A DNA stretch of 37,600 nt from Candidatus Omnitrophota bacterium (GTDB taxonomy: Bacteria > Omnitrophota > Gorgyraeia > 2-01-FULL-45-10). The notes beneath the pieces are model-generated. The model was given only the letters and a program-made list of their open reading frames with translations, had not been told where the DNA came from and searched no databases. Positions 25,688-34,038 of this stretch are shown one piece after another. How positions within the stretch are numbered: the stretch's first letter is position 1; each line of letters opens with the position of its first letter. Position numbers and translations under genes: made by a program. The stretch lies in contig JAQUSE010000001.1 of the NCBI GenBank assembly GCA_028715235.1, positions 1 through 37,600 of the forward strand, in the 5' to 3' direction.

Positions 25688-26764
25688 TTACCTTAAAATA
25701 ACGCCTTTATTTTCAGGGCATACGCGGCATGGCTCGGGGAGCAGCCCGGCGCTGTCCGAGAGGAAGGTCTTCCGCATATTTCTGAAGAACGCGTTGTTCC
25801 ACACGCCGTAATCCCATACGCGGCCGCTACCTTTCATATTCAAGAGCATTATAGAGCAGCTCGACGCCCTTCCTTCACCGTCAATGCGTATCTGCGTAAA
25901 ATATGTATTACAGCCGTTCTTGGTCCTGCCAGGATCGATCGCGTCGGGAAGACTGATCTTTTTTTTCATGACCGGATCCAGCCGCGAATAGACGCCCCTC
26001 ATAAAATCGATTTCTCTCAAATCATAGGTAAATATCATGCGCTCGTCCGCAGTAAACCCCTTGTAAGGGGCCGGAAGAAAGTTACAGAAAAATATCGAAT
26101 CCGCGCCGAGGCGCTCGCCTGTTTCTATCATCAACGGCATATTCACATAATTTACCCTGTCTATTATGAATGAGAGCTTGACCTTGACCTTCGAGCCTGA
26201 ACTATCGCGCGCCTTTATTAGCCTGGCCGTAGCGTCATATATCCTGGAATATGTCTCTTTGGGGCATCCCGTCATTCGGCTGAATTCCTCTGGAGAATGG
26301 CCGTTGAGGCTTATGGTAATACCGTCAAGCGGCGAGTTGATAATGTTATCGATGTTCTTCTCTATCGTAGTGCCGTTTGAGAATGTCTTTACCTTCATGC
26401 GCTTTTTAACGGCCGCATATTCGGCTATCCTGAAAAAGTCCCTGTTCAAAAGCGGCTCGCCGGAGCCTATTATATGGACATGTAAAGCCCTGGGGAGCGC
26501 GTCCACCGCTCGCTTAAAATCCTCGAATGAAATATCTTTCGAAGGACTCTGAATATGCGGGTAGTCTTTAGGCATTTTCTTCGAGTGCGTAGGGCACATG
26601 TCGCAGGAAAGGGTGCAGCGTCCCGTAGCTACGACAGAAATCACTATCGGTTCGTAGCCCAGGGTCTCCTCTTTCGCGGAAAAACGGTATTTCAGATAGT
26701 TCATCTTTTGACGGAAAGAATAATTTGCGCGGAATACATTTAGAACGTCTTTCATGCTATTCAT
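25688..26764 (-). CDS. Radical SAM/SPASM-type protein without B12 domain
   Basis: 358 residues. The cluster motif appears early, C50-x3-C54-x2-C57 (GRCTLSCDMC), without a preceding B12-binding domain. GSGEPLLNRDF is the usual SAM-binding GGEP-like strand. A second set of cysteines, C285, C303, C346 and C349, fits a SPASM-like auxiliary iron-sulfur site. A second in-frame ATG three codons on is possible as start. SPASM proteins oxidise or crosslink peptides, or dehydrogenate alcohols on sugars as in BtrN-like enzymes; I cannot choose among these. No small peptide substrate gene is seen nearby, which makes a sugar or lipid substrate more likely. Confidence 0.83.
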   Translation of the reverse strand: MNSMKDVLNVFRANYSFRQKMNYLKYRFSAKEETLGYEPIVISVVATGRCTLSCDMCPTHSKKMPKDYPHIQSPSKDISFEDFKRAVDALPRALHVHIIGSGEPLLNRDFFRIAEYAAVKKRMKVKTFSNGTTIEKNIDNIINSPLDGITISLNGHSPEEFSRMTGCPKETYSRIYDATARLIKARDSSGSKVKVKLSFIIDRVNYVNMPLMIETGERLGADSIFFCNFLPAPYKGFTADERMIFTYDLREIDFMRGVYSRLDPVMKKKISLPDAIDPGRTKNGCNTYFTQIRIDGEGRASSCSIMLLNMKGSGRVWDYGVWNNAFFRNMRKTFLSDSAGLLPEPCRVCPENKGVILR

Positions 26765-26773
26765 GTCCTGCCT

Positions 26774-28645
26774 TTAGTTAAAAAATCGCCTGAACCAAAG
26801 CTCCAGGTTAATCCAACTCCATATAGTAAATGACAAGTCCCTCTTTCCGGAAAAATGCGCGTAGAGCGCTTCGTCCACGCCTTTCTTATCGAATATTCCT
26901 CTCTTTTTGAAATCGGAGGAATTGAATATCTCCAATATATCGTCTTTAAGCTCGCGCCTGAACCAGACGCCGGTAGGCGTGACGAAACCCATCTTGTCGC
27001 GCCGAGTCCTTATGCTCTCCGGCAAGCGGCCCTTTAACGTCTCGCGCAATATGTATTTCGTATAGCCATTGGATATCTTCATGTCGTACGGCAGCGAAAA
27101 GAGAAATTCTACAAGCCTGTAATCCAGGAACGGCGTGCGTGATTCTACCGAATGGGCCATGCTGTTCCTGTCGTCTATGTGCAGGAGTGACGGGAGCGGC
27201 GACACTACCAGAGAATTATACAATTCCGTGTCTGTGAAGGATCCGAAACCGGCCCGTCTGCGGTCTTTCTTATTGACCGGATCTGCGCCCGGGAAATCCC
27301 TGTCGAGGAATAACGGACGGCGATCAAAACCCCCGTTTATACCTTCCTTGATCCATGCGGGGCACCACTTGGAACCCATCACTTTCATCGTTGAGAAAAA
27401 AGCGCTCGATAGTGAATAGCCGGCAACCGAGCTTAGGGTCTTCAGCTCCATGGAAAAATACGGCCATCTGAACGACGCGAACAGGTCAGCCAGGTAATAA
27501 GGATAATATTTGTAGTAACCTCCCAGGGTCTCGTCCCCTCCCTGGCCGGTCAAGAGCACCTTTATCCCTTTTTTATGAGCCTCTTCCATAACCCGCCACT
27601 GCGAATAAACGCTGGCCCCGCTGTACGGTTCGTCCTGATGCCATACCATCTTCTCGAATTCACTCATAAGCGATTTCGCTTCAGGAAAGACAAAGTTTGG
27701 AACTATCTTCTTATCCTTTAGCGTTTCGTTGATATAGGAGCGCTCGTCAAATCCTTCCATATCAAAGCATGCCGAGAAGCTCTCTATCTTCTTATCCAGC
27801 ATCCCGGACATTACTACAGCAAGCGACGACGAATCTATCCCGCCGCTCAGGGATATGCCAACAGGGACATCGCTTCTCAGCCTTAATTTCACCGAATCAT
27901 CCAGCAGAAATGAAAATTTTTCTTTAGCGCGTCCAAAATCTATGGCGTGGTCTTTATTTTCAAAATCTATATTCCAGTATCTCCTGCATTCAAAATTGTC
28001 CGCTGATACCGACAGGCAATGACCGCTCTTAAGCTGTTTAATGCGTGAGAAGAAGGTATTTTCGTCGGTATCCATATATCCGTAGCCTTTGGCGAGATAC
28101 CGGTATATGGCGTCATTGTCGGGGGCTTTAGGGACACCGTCATACTCCAGGACGGCCTTGATCTCCGAAGCAAAGACGAATTTGTCCTTATCCATAAAAT
28201 AATAGAACGGCTTTACCCCGAACCTATCGCGGCTGCAGAAAAGAGTCTTACAGCCCCTGTCCCATATGGCAAACGACCACATCCCGTTGAATTTGCCCGG
28301 ACAACCGGCTCCCCATTCTTCATATGCGTGGATTATGACTTCCGTATCCGAATGGGACCTGAATAGATGCCCGAGGGATTTGAGCTCGGCCATGAGCTCC
28401 AGATAGTTGTAGATCTCGCCGTTATGTACTATGCACAAGGTGTTATCTTCATTATGCATAGGCTGATGGCCATCGCTGGATAGGTCGATGATAGAAAGCC
28501 TACGGTGTGCCAGGCCTATATTGCCGTCAAAAAACGAGCCTTCGTCGTCGGGCCCCCTGTGAGAAAGGACCCTGCCCATCTTTTCAATGCTGGCATGGTC
28601 AACAGGCCGGTTATTTAGATTGAAGGCTCCAACTATTCCGCACAT
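26774..28645 (-). CDS. asnB: Asparagine synthase (glutamine-hydrolysing)-like amidotransferase
   Basis: 623 residues. MCGIVGAFN places the catalytic cysteine at position 2 of an N-terminal Ntn glutaminase domain (about 2-210), with RGPDDEG and HNGEIYNY loops. The synthetase domain carries the PP-loop SGGIDSS at 267-273 and GQGGDE further on. AsnB-type proteins in polysaccharide loci often amidate a uronic acid instead of aspartate, as proposed for WbpS-like proteins. Here it sits between a sugar aminotransferase (5-nt gap) and a SPASM radical SAM gene, while a nucleotide-sugar dehydrogenase lies upstream in the locus. Uronamide formation is therefore the favoured inference; true asparagine synthesis is the alternative. 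Confidence 0.88.
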   Translation of the reverse strand: MCGIVGAFNLNNRPVDHASIEKMGRVLSHRGPDDEGSFFDGNIGLAHRRLSIIDLSSDGHQPMHNEDNTLCIVHNGEIYNYLELMAELKSLGHLFRSHSDTEVIIHAYEEWGAGCPGKFNGMWSFAIWDRGCKTLFCSRDRFGVKPFYYFMDKDKFVFASEIKAVLEYDGVPKAPDNDAIYRYLAKGYGYMDTDENTFFSRIKQLKSGHCLSVSADNFECRRYWNIDFENKDHAIDFGRAKEKFSFLLDDSVKLRLRSDVPVGISLSGGIDSSSLAVVMSGMLDKKIESFSACFDMEGFDERSYINETLKDKKIVPNFVFPEAKSLMSEFEKMVWHQDEPYSGASVYSQWRVMEEAHKKGIKVLLTGQGGDETLGGYYKYYPYYLADLFASFRWPYFSMELKTLSSVAGYSLSSAFFSTMKVMGSKWCPAWIKEGINGGFDRRPLFLDRDFPGADPVNKKDRRRAGFGSFTDTELYNSLVVSPLPSLLHIDDRNSMAHSVESRTPFLDYRLVEFLFSLPYDMKISNGYTKYILRETLKGRLPESIRTRRDKMGFVTPTGVWFRRELKDDILEIFNSSDFKKRGIFDKKGVDEALYAHFSGKRDLSFTIWSWINLELWFRRFFN

Positions 28646-28650
28646 ATCGG

Positions 28651-29757
28651 CTACTTTCCAAAAAACGCCTTGATCTTATTTATCACATGATCCGCTGCCT
28701 GTCTCTTCATCTCAGGATAGACGGCAATAGAGAATGTCTGCCGCGCGGCCGACTCGGCATGGACAAGATCGCCTTCCTTATACCCGAGGTGCTTATAGCA
28801 TTCCTGCAGATGAAGAGGTACTGGATAGTAGGTCCTGGTCTCAATGCCTGAATCCGTCAGAAAGGTCATAAGTCTTTGAAGGTCGGACTTGACCCTCAGG
28901 ACATATAGATGGTAGGTATGTATATTATACGAGGGAACATGGGGCGTAGTCAGAGGTAAACCCTTAAGGCGTTCGTTGTAGTAACGAGCTTTCTGCCGCC
29001 GCATATCGAGCCATTTATCGAGACGTTTAAGTTTTACTCTTAGGACTGCAGCCTGAAGATTATCCAGCCTGGAATTCATTCCTATTTCGGAATGGATGTA
29101 TCTGGCTGCGCTGCCATGGACGCGCAGCATCTTTATCTTTTCGGCGATCTTTTCATCGTTAGTGATCACCATTCCTCCGTCACCGAAGGCCCCGAGATTC
29201 TTGCTCGGGAAAAAGCTTAAAGCTCCCGCGTCTCCCATCGAGCCGGCCTTTATGCCGTTATACTTGGCCCCTACGGCCTGGGCGCAGTCCTCTATTATCT
29301 TAAGCCCATTTTTCTTAGCCACTGTTACTATTGGGTCCATATCCGCGCACTGGCCGTATAAATGGACCGGTATTATCGCTTTTGTATTTCTGTTGATCTT
29401 CTTTTCGATGAGGGACGGGTCTATATTAAAAGTCTTTGGATCGATATCAACGAATACCGGCTTCGCGCCGACGATCGAGACCGCCTCCGCAGTCGCAAAA
29501 AAAGTAAAAGGAGACGTGATGACTTCATCTCCTTCCCTTATCCCGAGGGCCTTAAGCGATAATATCAGGGCGTCCGTGCCTGAAGCCACCCCGACAGCGT
29601 ATCTTACGTTGCAATATGACGCAATTTCGACTTCAAGCTTCTTTACATCCTCGCCCAATACAAAATTCTGGTTGTCGATAACCTTACGGATGGCTTTGTC
29701 TACGTCTGACTTTATCTGTTTGTATTGAGCCCTTAAGTCCAATAACGGTGTCTTCAC
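28651..29757 (-). CDS. DegT/DnrJ/EryC1/StrS sugar aminotransferase (WbpE/FdtB-like)
   Basis: 368 residues starting at GTG (29755-29757) with AAGGAG eight bases upstream. The PLP lysine is K186 in SFFPSKNLGAFGDGG, and D157 in IIEDCAQAVGA binds the pyridine nitrogen. GTDALILSLKALGI, PVHLYGQCADMD and NSRLDNLQAAVL are close to the WbpE group that aminates a 3-keto-uronate nucleotide, and similar to FdtB/QdtB. It converts a keto-sugar nucleotide to an aminosugar with glutamate. It is the first gene after a strong promoter. Substrate choice among 3-keto hexoses and hexuronates is open; the AsnB neighbour fits an aminouronate. Confidence 0.87.
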   Translation of the reverse strand: MKTPLLDLRAQYKQIKSDVDKAIRKVIDNQNFVLGEDVKKLEVEIASYCNVRYAVGVASGTDALILSLKALGIREGDEVITSPFTFFATAEAVSIVGAKPVFVDIDPKTFNIDPSLIEKKINRNTKAIIPVHLYGQCADMDPIVTVAKKNGLKIIEDCAQAVGAKYNGIKAGSMGDAGALSFFPSKNLGAFGDGGMVITNDEKIAEKIKMLRVHGSAARYIHSEIGMNSRLDNLQAAVLRVKLKRLDKWLDMRRQKARYYNERLKGLPLTTPHVPSYNIHTYHLYVLRVKSDLQRLMTFLTDSGIETRTYYPVPLHLQECYKHLGYKEGDLVHAESAARQTFSIAVYPEMKRQAADHVINKIKAFFGK

Positions 29758-29804
29758 GCTCGATCTCCTTTTTTTTGCGATATTAGTGTCAGATTACAAT
29801 GGGA

Positions 29805-29833
29805 ATAATAGCATTTTATCAGTAATATGTCAA
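29805..29833 (-). promoter_or_regulatory. Sigma-70-type promoter for the central operon
   Basis: On the minus strand: TTGACA at 29833-29828, 17-base spacer, TATTAT at 29810-29805. The predicted start point near 29798 leaves a leader of about 40 nt before the GTG start. It is the second of only two near-consensus promoters I found. Confidence 0.82.
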
Positions 29834-29869
29834 TATCAAAATAGAATGTACTGACCATTAGCTATTTAT

Positions 29870-29885
29870 ATAACTTGTTTGTTAT
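29870..29885. repeat. Short inverted repeat upstream of the central promoter
   Basis: ATAAC-TTGTTT-GTTAT: perfect 5-bp arms around a 6-base centre, about 36 bp upstream of the -35 box. The position suits an activator site, but such a short repeat in AT-rich DNA may be chance. Confidence 0.35.
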
Positions 29886-29947
29886 CAATTAGATAGGGAT
29901 ATTGCGATGCATTATAAAGCGGGAGTGTTTATTTTATATTAAACGAT

Positions 29948-31702
29948 TTAAATAATGTCGTAATCATCATTCCTCTTATATATATATGTTTTCGTGGCGG
30001 CGCTAGGCTCGCTTATTACCATATCTATATTGAAAGGCATCTTTGCCGGCGATATTATCGAATTGTAATAGTCATATTGTTTTTCGGAAAATGCCGCGAT
30101 ATATTCTATTCCAGGGCAGGATATATCGCCCAGAAAGCCCGACCTCCGATTAAGCCCTTTCCTTTTCATGCAATCCGCCAATCTATCTTTCTTCAATGTG
30201 AAAGCGGAAACCGGTAATAGATACATCACGCCTGCTTTATCCATTTGAACAGCGCGAAGGCCGTATTCCGGAGCGACATAGCTGTCCACCATTAATGTAA
30301 AAGGAGCGCCTCCGCTGTTATCTTTTAATATGTCGCTTATGACCAGCGAAGACCTTACATGCATCCTTTGGTGAAGTTGGATATTTTGCAACGCATATAA
30401 ACCGCTTATTGTAATTATGAAAAAAAGCCCGCAAAATAAAGCGGCCTTTAAATACTTATTCAGGTTACCGGCGACTTCGAATATCCCTAAAGTACAAAAT
30501 ATCATGACAGCGGGTATCATAGGAAGGCTGAAATCGGGTATAGTGCCTGTCAGCGAGAGCGCCGCGAAGTAAAGGAGCGCGGAGAACAGGATAAAGCCGG
30601 ACGCATATCGTATCTTAGCGGCTTTGCGGGCCGCGATGATCCCTATAATGAAAAAAGGCAGAAGATACCATTGATAAAAGATGGTGCTTGCGATAAAAAA
30701 TGATTTTTTATAGTGCGGGATGCCAAACCGTGATTCTATGAGCCGAATCTTTGAGTAAAACTCCGGTTGCGTCTGCTCCATCTTTTCAAACAGGTTCCTG
30801 TCAAATCTAAGCGGCGCGTATACAGACTCCACTTTAAAATAATCGTCCATGGTAACGAGACCTTTAACGGCCACATTCTTCACACGCTGGCTGTTATATT
30901 CTTTTCCCTTCGTTAAAAGGGTTCCTACGCCTTTTTTAGTCATATATATCTCAGAGGACAGGTATAAAAAAAGAATAAGGCATAATACCGCGATCACCGA
31001 TAACCTGCCGCGGTAGCGTAGAAAGCCTTTAGCATACTCGGGCCATGGTATATTGCGGGATATAACGAAAACTCCGAGCGCACAAATGGCAACGACGGGA
31101 AGAAGCATTGTTTCTCTGTAAAAGAAGCCGATAAGCGCTATGATAAGTGAATCGAGGAACGCTCTTATGCTGCGGGTCTTCAAAAACACGACAAAACAGT
31201 AGCTTGCGGCTGTAAGAAAAGCCGTCTCCCCCATTCCCCGCCTCAAGGATATGGCGGTATCGAAAACAATGGGATGCAGTAAAAATAATATGCTTGATAT
31301 TAACGCGTATCCCTCATTCTCGAATGTCAGATAAGCCAATTTATATATGAATACAGCCAGGAGTATGAGAAAAGCAAGATTCGTGAGGGCAAAGACAAAT
31401 TCGTGATCAAGAGGAATAAAGCTTAATGGGTACAGGTAGGATAATTGGAGCGGCGTCCATACAAAAAGCGGTTCGAGGCCTACCTGGTAATGCGCATTAT
31501 ATTTTTTGACTATCCGCAGTATCCGGGCTGCGGAGAAAGATCTCGACGAGGCGATATCCTGTGTGATCTCTTTGGCCATTACCGCAAACATTCCGCGCGA
31601 CGCGCCATCGGGATCTACAAGAACCGTCTTTTGCGAAGCATAAACTAAATTAGCCGCGATATAGCCAATGAGGAAAATAGGCAGGGCTCTTTTCCAGGAC
31701 AT
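29948..31702 (-). CDS. GT-C-like polytopic membrane protein (probable glycosyltransferase)
   Basis: 584 residues. An N-terminal helix is followed by an outside loop with VDPDGASRGMFAVMAKEI, where GT39-type enzymes keep an acidic residue, then some ten further hydrophobic segments up to about residue 430. The C-terminal 150 residues are a soluble domain likely to face the periplasm. The overall layout matches the GT39/GT83-like transferases that take sugar from polyprenyl phosphate. It starts 18 nt after a GT2 gene of the donor-making type, repeating the GT2/GT-C pairing seen at 12887-10321. It is the last gene before the 190-nt gap. Sequence motifs are weak, so the class call is moderate. Confidence 0.68.
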   Translation of the reverse strand: MSWKRALPIFLIGYIAANLVYASQKTVLVDPDGASRGMFAVMAKEITQDIASSRSFSAARILRIVKKYNAHYQVGLEPLFVWTPLQLSYLYPLSFIPLDHEFVFALTNLAFLILLAVFIYKLAYLTFENEGYALISSILFLLHPIVFDTAISLRRGMGETAFLTAASYCFVVFLKTRSIRAFLDSLIIALIGFFYRETMLLPVVAICALGVFVISRNIPWPEYAKGFLRYRGRLSVIAVLCLILFLYLSSEIYMTKKGVGTLLTKGKEYNSQRVKNVAVKGLVTMDDYFKVESVYAPLRFDRNLFEKMEQTQPEFYSKIRLIESRFGIPHYKKSFFIASTIFYQWYLLPFFIIGIIAARKAAKIRYASGFILFSALLYFAALSLTGTIPDFSLPMIPAVMIFCTLGIFEVAGNLNKYLKAALFCGLFFIITISGLYALQNIQLHQRMHVRSSLVISDILKDNSGGAPFTLMVDSYVAPEYGLRAVQMDKAGVMYLLPVSAFTLKKDRLADCMKRKGLNRRSGFLGDISCPGIEYIAAFSEKQYDYYNSIISPAKMPFNIDMVISEPSAATKTYIYKRNDDYDII

Positions 31703-31720
31703 ATCTCTCTCTCTTATATT

Positions 31721-32605
31721 TTATTCGGTATCGGAATTCTTAAGATCAATCTTTCTCATAAGATCCGCTATCAGGCCGAGACCAAATACTATAAACGACG
31801 CAAGGAATGATTCTATTGCCAGGAGTGTGAGAAAATCCAGTCCCAAAAACGCGCACGCAACGACTGCTATGACCATAACGGCCCACAGGAAACCGCATAA
31901 AAGTATGAATATCTTTATAGGGTTATAATAGAGTATCGTCTCCACTATTATCTGGAGCGACCTTAAGGTATCTCTGAAATACCTTACCTTCGAAGCGCCC
32001 TTGCGTTTGTGGTATTCGATCGGCATATATTTTATGAAATACCCTCCCAGCGACATGGCCAGAGTGATGGTCGTGGTGAACGAAAACCCCAGGCATAACG
32101 TATTAAAGTATTTCATCACAACCTCTTTCTTAAAGATCCTGAACCCGGAATTGACGTCCGGGATGCGCCTGCCGCACGCGAATTCGCTCAGCCATAAAAA
32201 AACGAGCCTGGCCGGATACTTCAAGAGCGCGCCTTTATAATTATCTCCCGTCCTCGCTCCCACCACCATGTCATATTCGCCCATATTACGGAAGAGATCG
32301 CCTATGCTTCCGACGGGATAGGAACCGTCGCCGTCAAGCATTGCTATATACGGATATTTCGCCTTGAGAATGCCGTCCTTAATGGACCGCCCGTAACCCA
32401 TGTTCTCCGGATGACGTATGATCCCGACCCTGTCTTTGTAGCTCTTCAGTATCTCGGCCGTAGAGTCCGCCGAACCGTCGTCCACAACTATTATCTCATA
32501 CGGGATTTTTATATTCCCAAGTTCCGAAATGAGGGAATCCAAAACGGCCTTTATACCGCCCTCTTCATTAAACACCGGAACTATCACGCTCAAGGATCTA
32601 TCCAT
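31721..32605 (-). CDS. GT2 glycosyltransferase, DPM1/GtrB-like with C-terminal membrane helices
   Basis: 294 residues. SVIVPVFNEEGGIKAVL, IIVVDDGSADSTAEIL and the metal-binding MLDGDGSYPVG are classical GT-A motifs of polyprenyl-phosphate sugar synthases; VNSGFRIFKKE is the usual acceptor-side motif. Two hydrophobic segments near 225-285 anchor it in the membrane, as in GtrB. The ATG lies inside the end of the upstream radical SAM gene (8-nt overlap), with GGAGGAC ahead of it. It likely makes undecaprenyl-phosphate-sugar for the GT-C-like protein encoded next. Confidence 0.87.
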   Translation of the reverse strand: MDRSLSVIVPVFNEEGGIKAVLDSLISELGNIKIPYEIIVVDDGSADSTAEILKSYKDRVGIIRHPENMGYGRSIKDGILKAKYPYIAMLDGDGSYPVGSIGDLFRNMGEYDMVVGARTGDNYKGALLKYPARLVFLWLSEFACGRRIPDVNSGFRIFKKEVVMKYFNTLCLGFSFTTTITLAMSLGGYFIKYMPIEYHKRKGASKVRYFRDTLRSLQIIVETILYYNPIKIFILLCGFLWAVMVIAVVACAFLGLDFLTLLAIESFLASFIVFGLGLIADLMRKIDLKNSDTE

Positions 32606-34031
32606 GCGTCCTCCTAAAGTTTACGACAATACTACCCGCGAAATCGAAGAATGCTTTAATATACGCGAGAAGTTCGCCGTTCTTCACACCGGCGATAAAG
32701 CGCCTTAGTATATAACCCGGCCTGAAATAGAAGTTATTATGAGCGCGGTTATAGTACATCTCAAGGTCGCTCCAGCTGATATTCTCATGCTTATATATGC
32801 ACCTCGGGGACTGCGCGAAATTATACTTGGTCCAATCCTCGGTCAGGAGCCTTCCGTCCCTCTTCAGTTTTTCAAACATTTCCGTCCCGGGGAGAGGAAC
32901 GGTTATGGAGAATTTGGCGTAATCCAGGTCCAGGCTGCGGGCAAAGGCAATCGACTTTTCCACCGATGCGACCGTCTCTCCCGGGAGGCCTATCATAAAA
33001 TAACCGTCTACTATCATCCCCGCTTCTTTCGCCCATTTTACGGCATTGTCAACCTGCTGAAGCGTTATCCCTTTCCTTATATTATCAAGAACAGACTGAT
33101 CGCCGGATTCTATCCCGTAAGGCACCCTGTAACATCCGGCGCTCTTCATCTCGCGCAGAAGATCCCTCGATACCCTGTCTACCCTTACGCCGCCGCGTAC
33201 ATACCATGGGAAGTTAAGGCCTCGCTTCTTCACTTCGCTGCATATCGCAAAAGCCCTTTCCATGTCGGTCGTAAAACCGTCGTCTATAATGTGTATTTCC
33301 CTGTATCCGGATTTCAGGATGAATTCAGCCTCATCGACGACCCTTCCCGCGCTCTTCGCCCGAAACTTGTGTCCGAAAATGGATTTATTACAGTAGGAGC
33401 ATCTCGAAAAACATCCCCTGCTCGTCTCGAGAGAGGCCACGGGATTTCTCCTTGCGGTAACCCTTGGATAGGTATACTTACCGGAATCGAACAGGTCCAC
33501 GCCGGCATAGGGAAGCTTATCAAGGTTTTCTATATATGATTTCGGTTGATTTACCATTATACCGCCCTGCGCCTTATAGGCTACTCCGTCTATCCGGCTT
33601 AATGGAACATCCAGGGCTATCTCTTTCAACGAAAGATCCCCTTCTCTCAAGACGGCTACGTCAAACTTCGAATCTTTCAGCGTCTCTTCCGGCAGTATCG
33701 ATACGTGGGGCCCGCCGCAGACCGTTATTATACCCGGGTCCGCGTCTTTTATTATTCCGGCCAAAATTTTCGCTATACCGGACAAAGGTGTTGTGAAAGT
33801 AACACCCGCAATATCCGGTTTAAATGAATTGATCTTGGATCTCAAGGTTGCTTCGGGGTCTTTAACGAGATTAAGGTCCAGTATCTCAACCCTGAAGGAG
33901 ATTTCCCTGAGAGAAGCTGCGACACAGGCCAACCCCAGAGGCATTATGCCGGGGCTCACCATCGCCCTGACCATGGATCCGGAAAATATCTGGTAAAAAT
34001 ACGGAGGATTTATGAGAAGAATTTTTTTCAT
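32598..34031 (-). CDS. Cobalamin-binding radical SAM protein
   Basis: 477 residues from the ATG at 34029-34031, 7 nt after the upstream stop. A frame reaching 34079 would add 16 residues unlike the family start MKKILLINPPYF. The B12 domain (about 1-150) has PLGLACVAASLREI, VCGGPHVSILP and LREGDLSLKEI. The cluster motif is C207-x3-C211-x2-C214 (RGCFSRCSYC), with F in place of the common P after the first cysteine. IDDGFTTDMER, PYGIESGD, IRKGIT and GLPGETVAS follow. The tail FDFAGSIVVNF is hydrophobic. It is the only B12-radical SAM protein upstream of the central promoter, placed between nucleotide-sugar and GT2 genes. Confidence 0.86.
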   Translation of the reverse strand: MKKILLINPPYFYQIFSGSMVRAMVSPGIMPLGLACVAASLREISFRVEILDLNLVKDPEATLRSKINSFKPDIAGVTFTTPLSGIAKILAGIIKDADPGIITVCGGPHVSILPEETLKDSKFDVAVLREGDLSLKEIALDVPLSRIDGVAYKAQGGIMVNQPKSYIENLDKLPYAGVDLFDSGKYTYPRVTARRNPVASLETSRGCFSRCSYCNKSIFGHKFRAKSAGRVVDEAEFILKSGYREIHIIDDGFTTDMERAFAICSEVKKRGLNFPWYVRGGVRVDRVSRDLLREMKSAGCYRVPYGIESGDQSVLDNIRKGITLQQVDNAVKWAKEAGMIVDGYFMIGLPGETVASVEKSIAFARSLDLDYAKFSITVPLPGTEMFEKLKRDGRLLTEDWTKYNFAQSPRCIYKHENISWSDLEMYYNRAHNNFYFRPGYILRRFIAGVKNGELLAYIKAFFDFAGSIVVNFRRTHG

Positions 34032-34038
34032 ACATGTC

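Larger units (their letters stand above)
29758..29947. other. AT-rich 190-nt intergenic region
   Basis: The longest gene-free stretch of the window. It holds the promoter above, an AAAAGGAG ribosome binding site, and an inverted repeat at 29870-29885. I see no GC-rich hairpin with a U-tract, so there is no recognisable intrinsic terminator for the upstream operon, and read-through is possible. Confidence 0.7.

Noticed and set aside
25688-26764. RiPP maturation system around the SPASM protein
   Set aside because: No precursor peptide-sized gene, peptide recognition domain or protease/exporter pair is adjacent; the neighbours are sugar enzymes.
29858-29947. Intrinsic terminator after the GT-C-like gene
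   Set aside because: The sequence is AT-rich without a GC-rich stem and U-tract; only a weak 5-bp inverted repeat is present.
32739-33539. Plus-strand open frame of 266 codons
   Set aside because: Fully opposite a B12-radical SAM gene with an intact cysteine motif; the translation has no family features.
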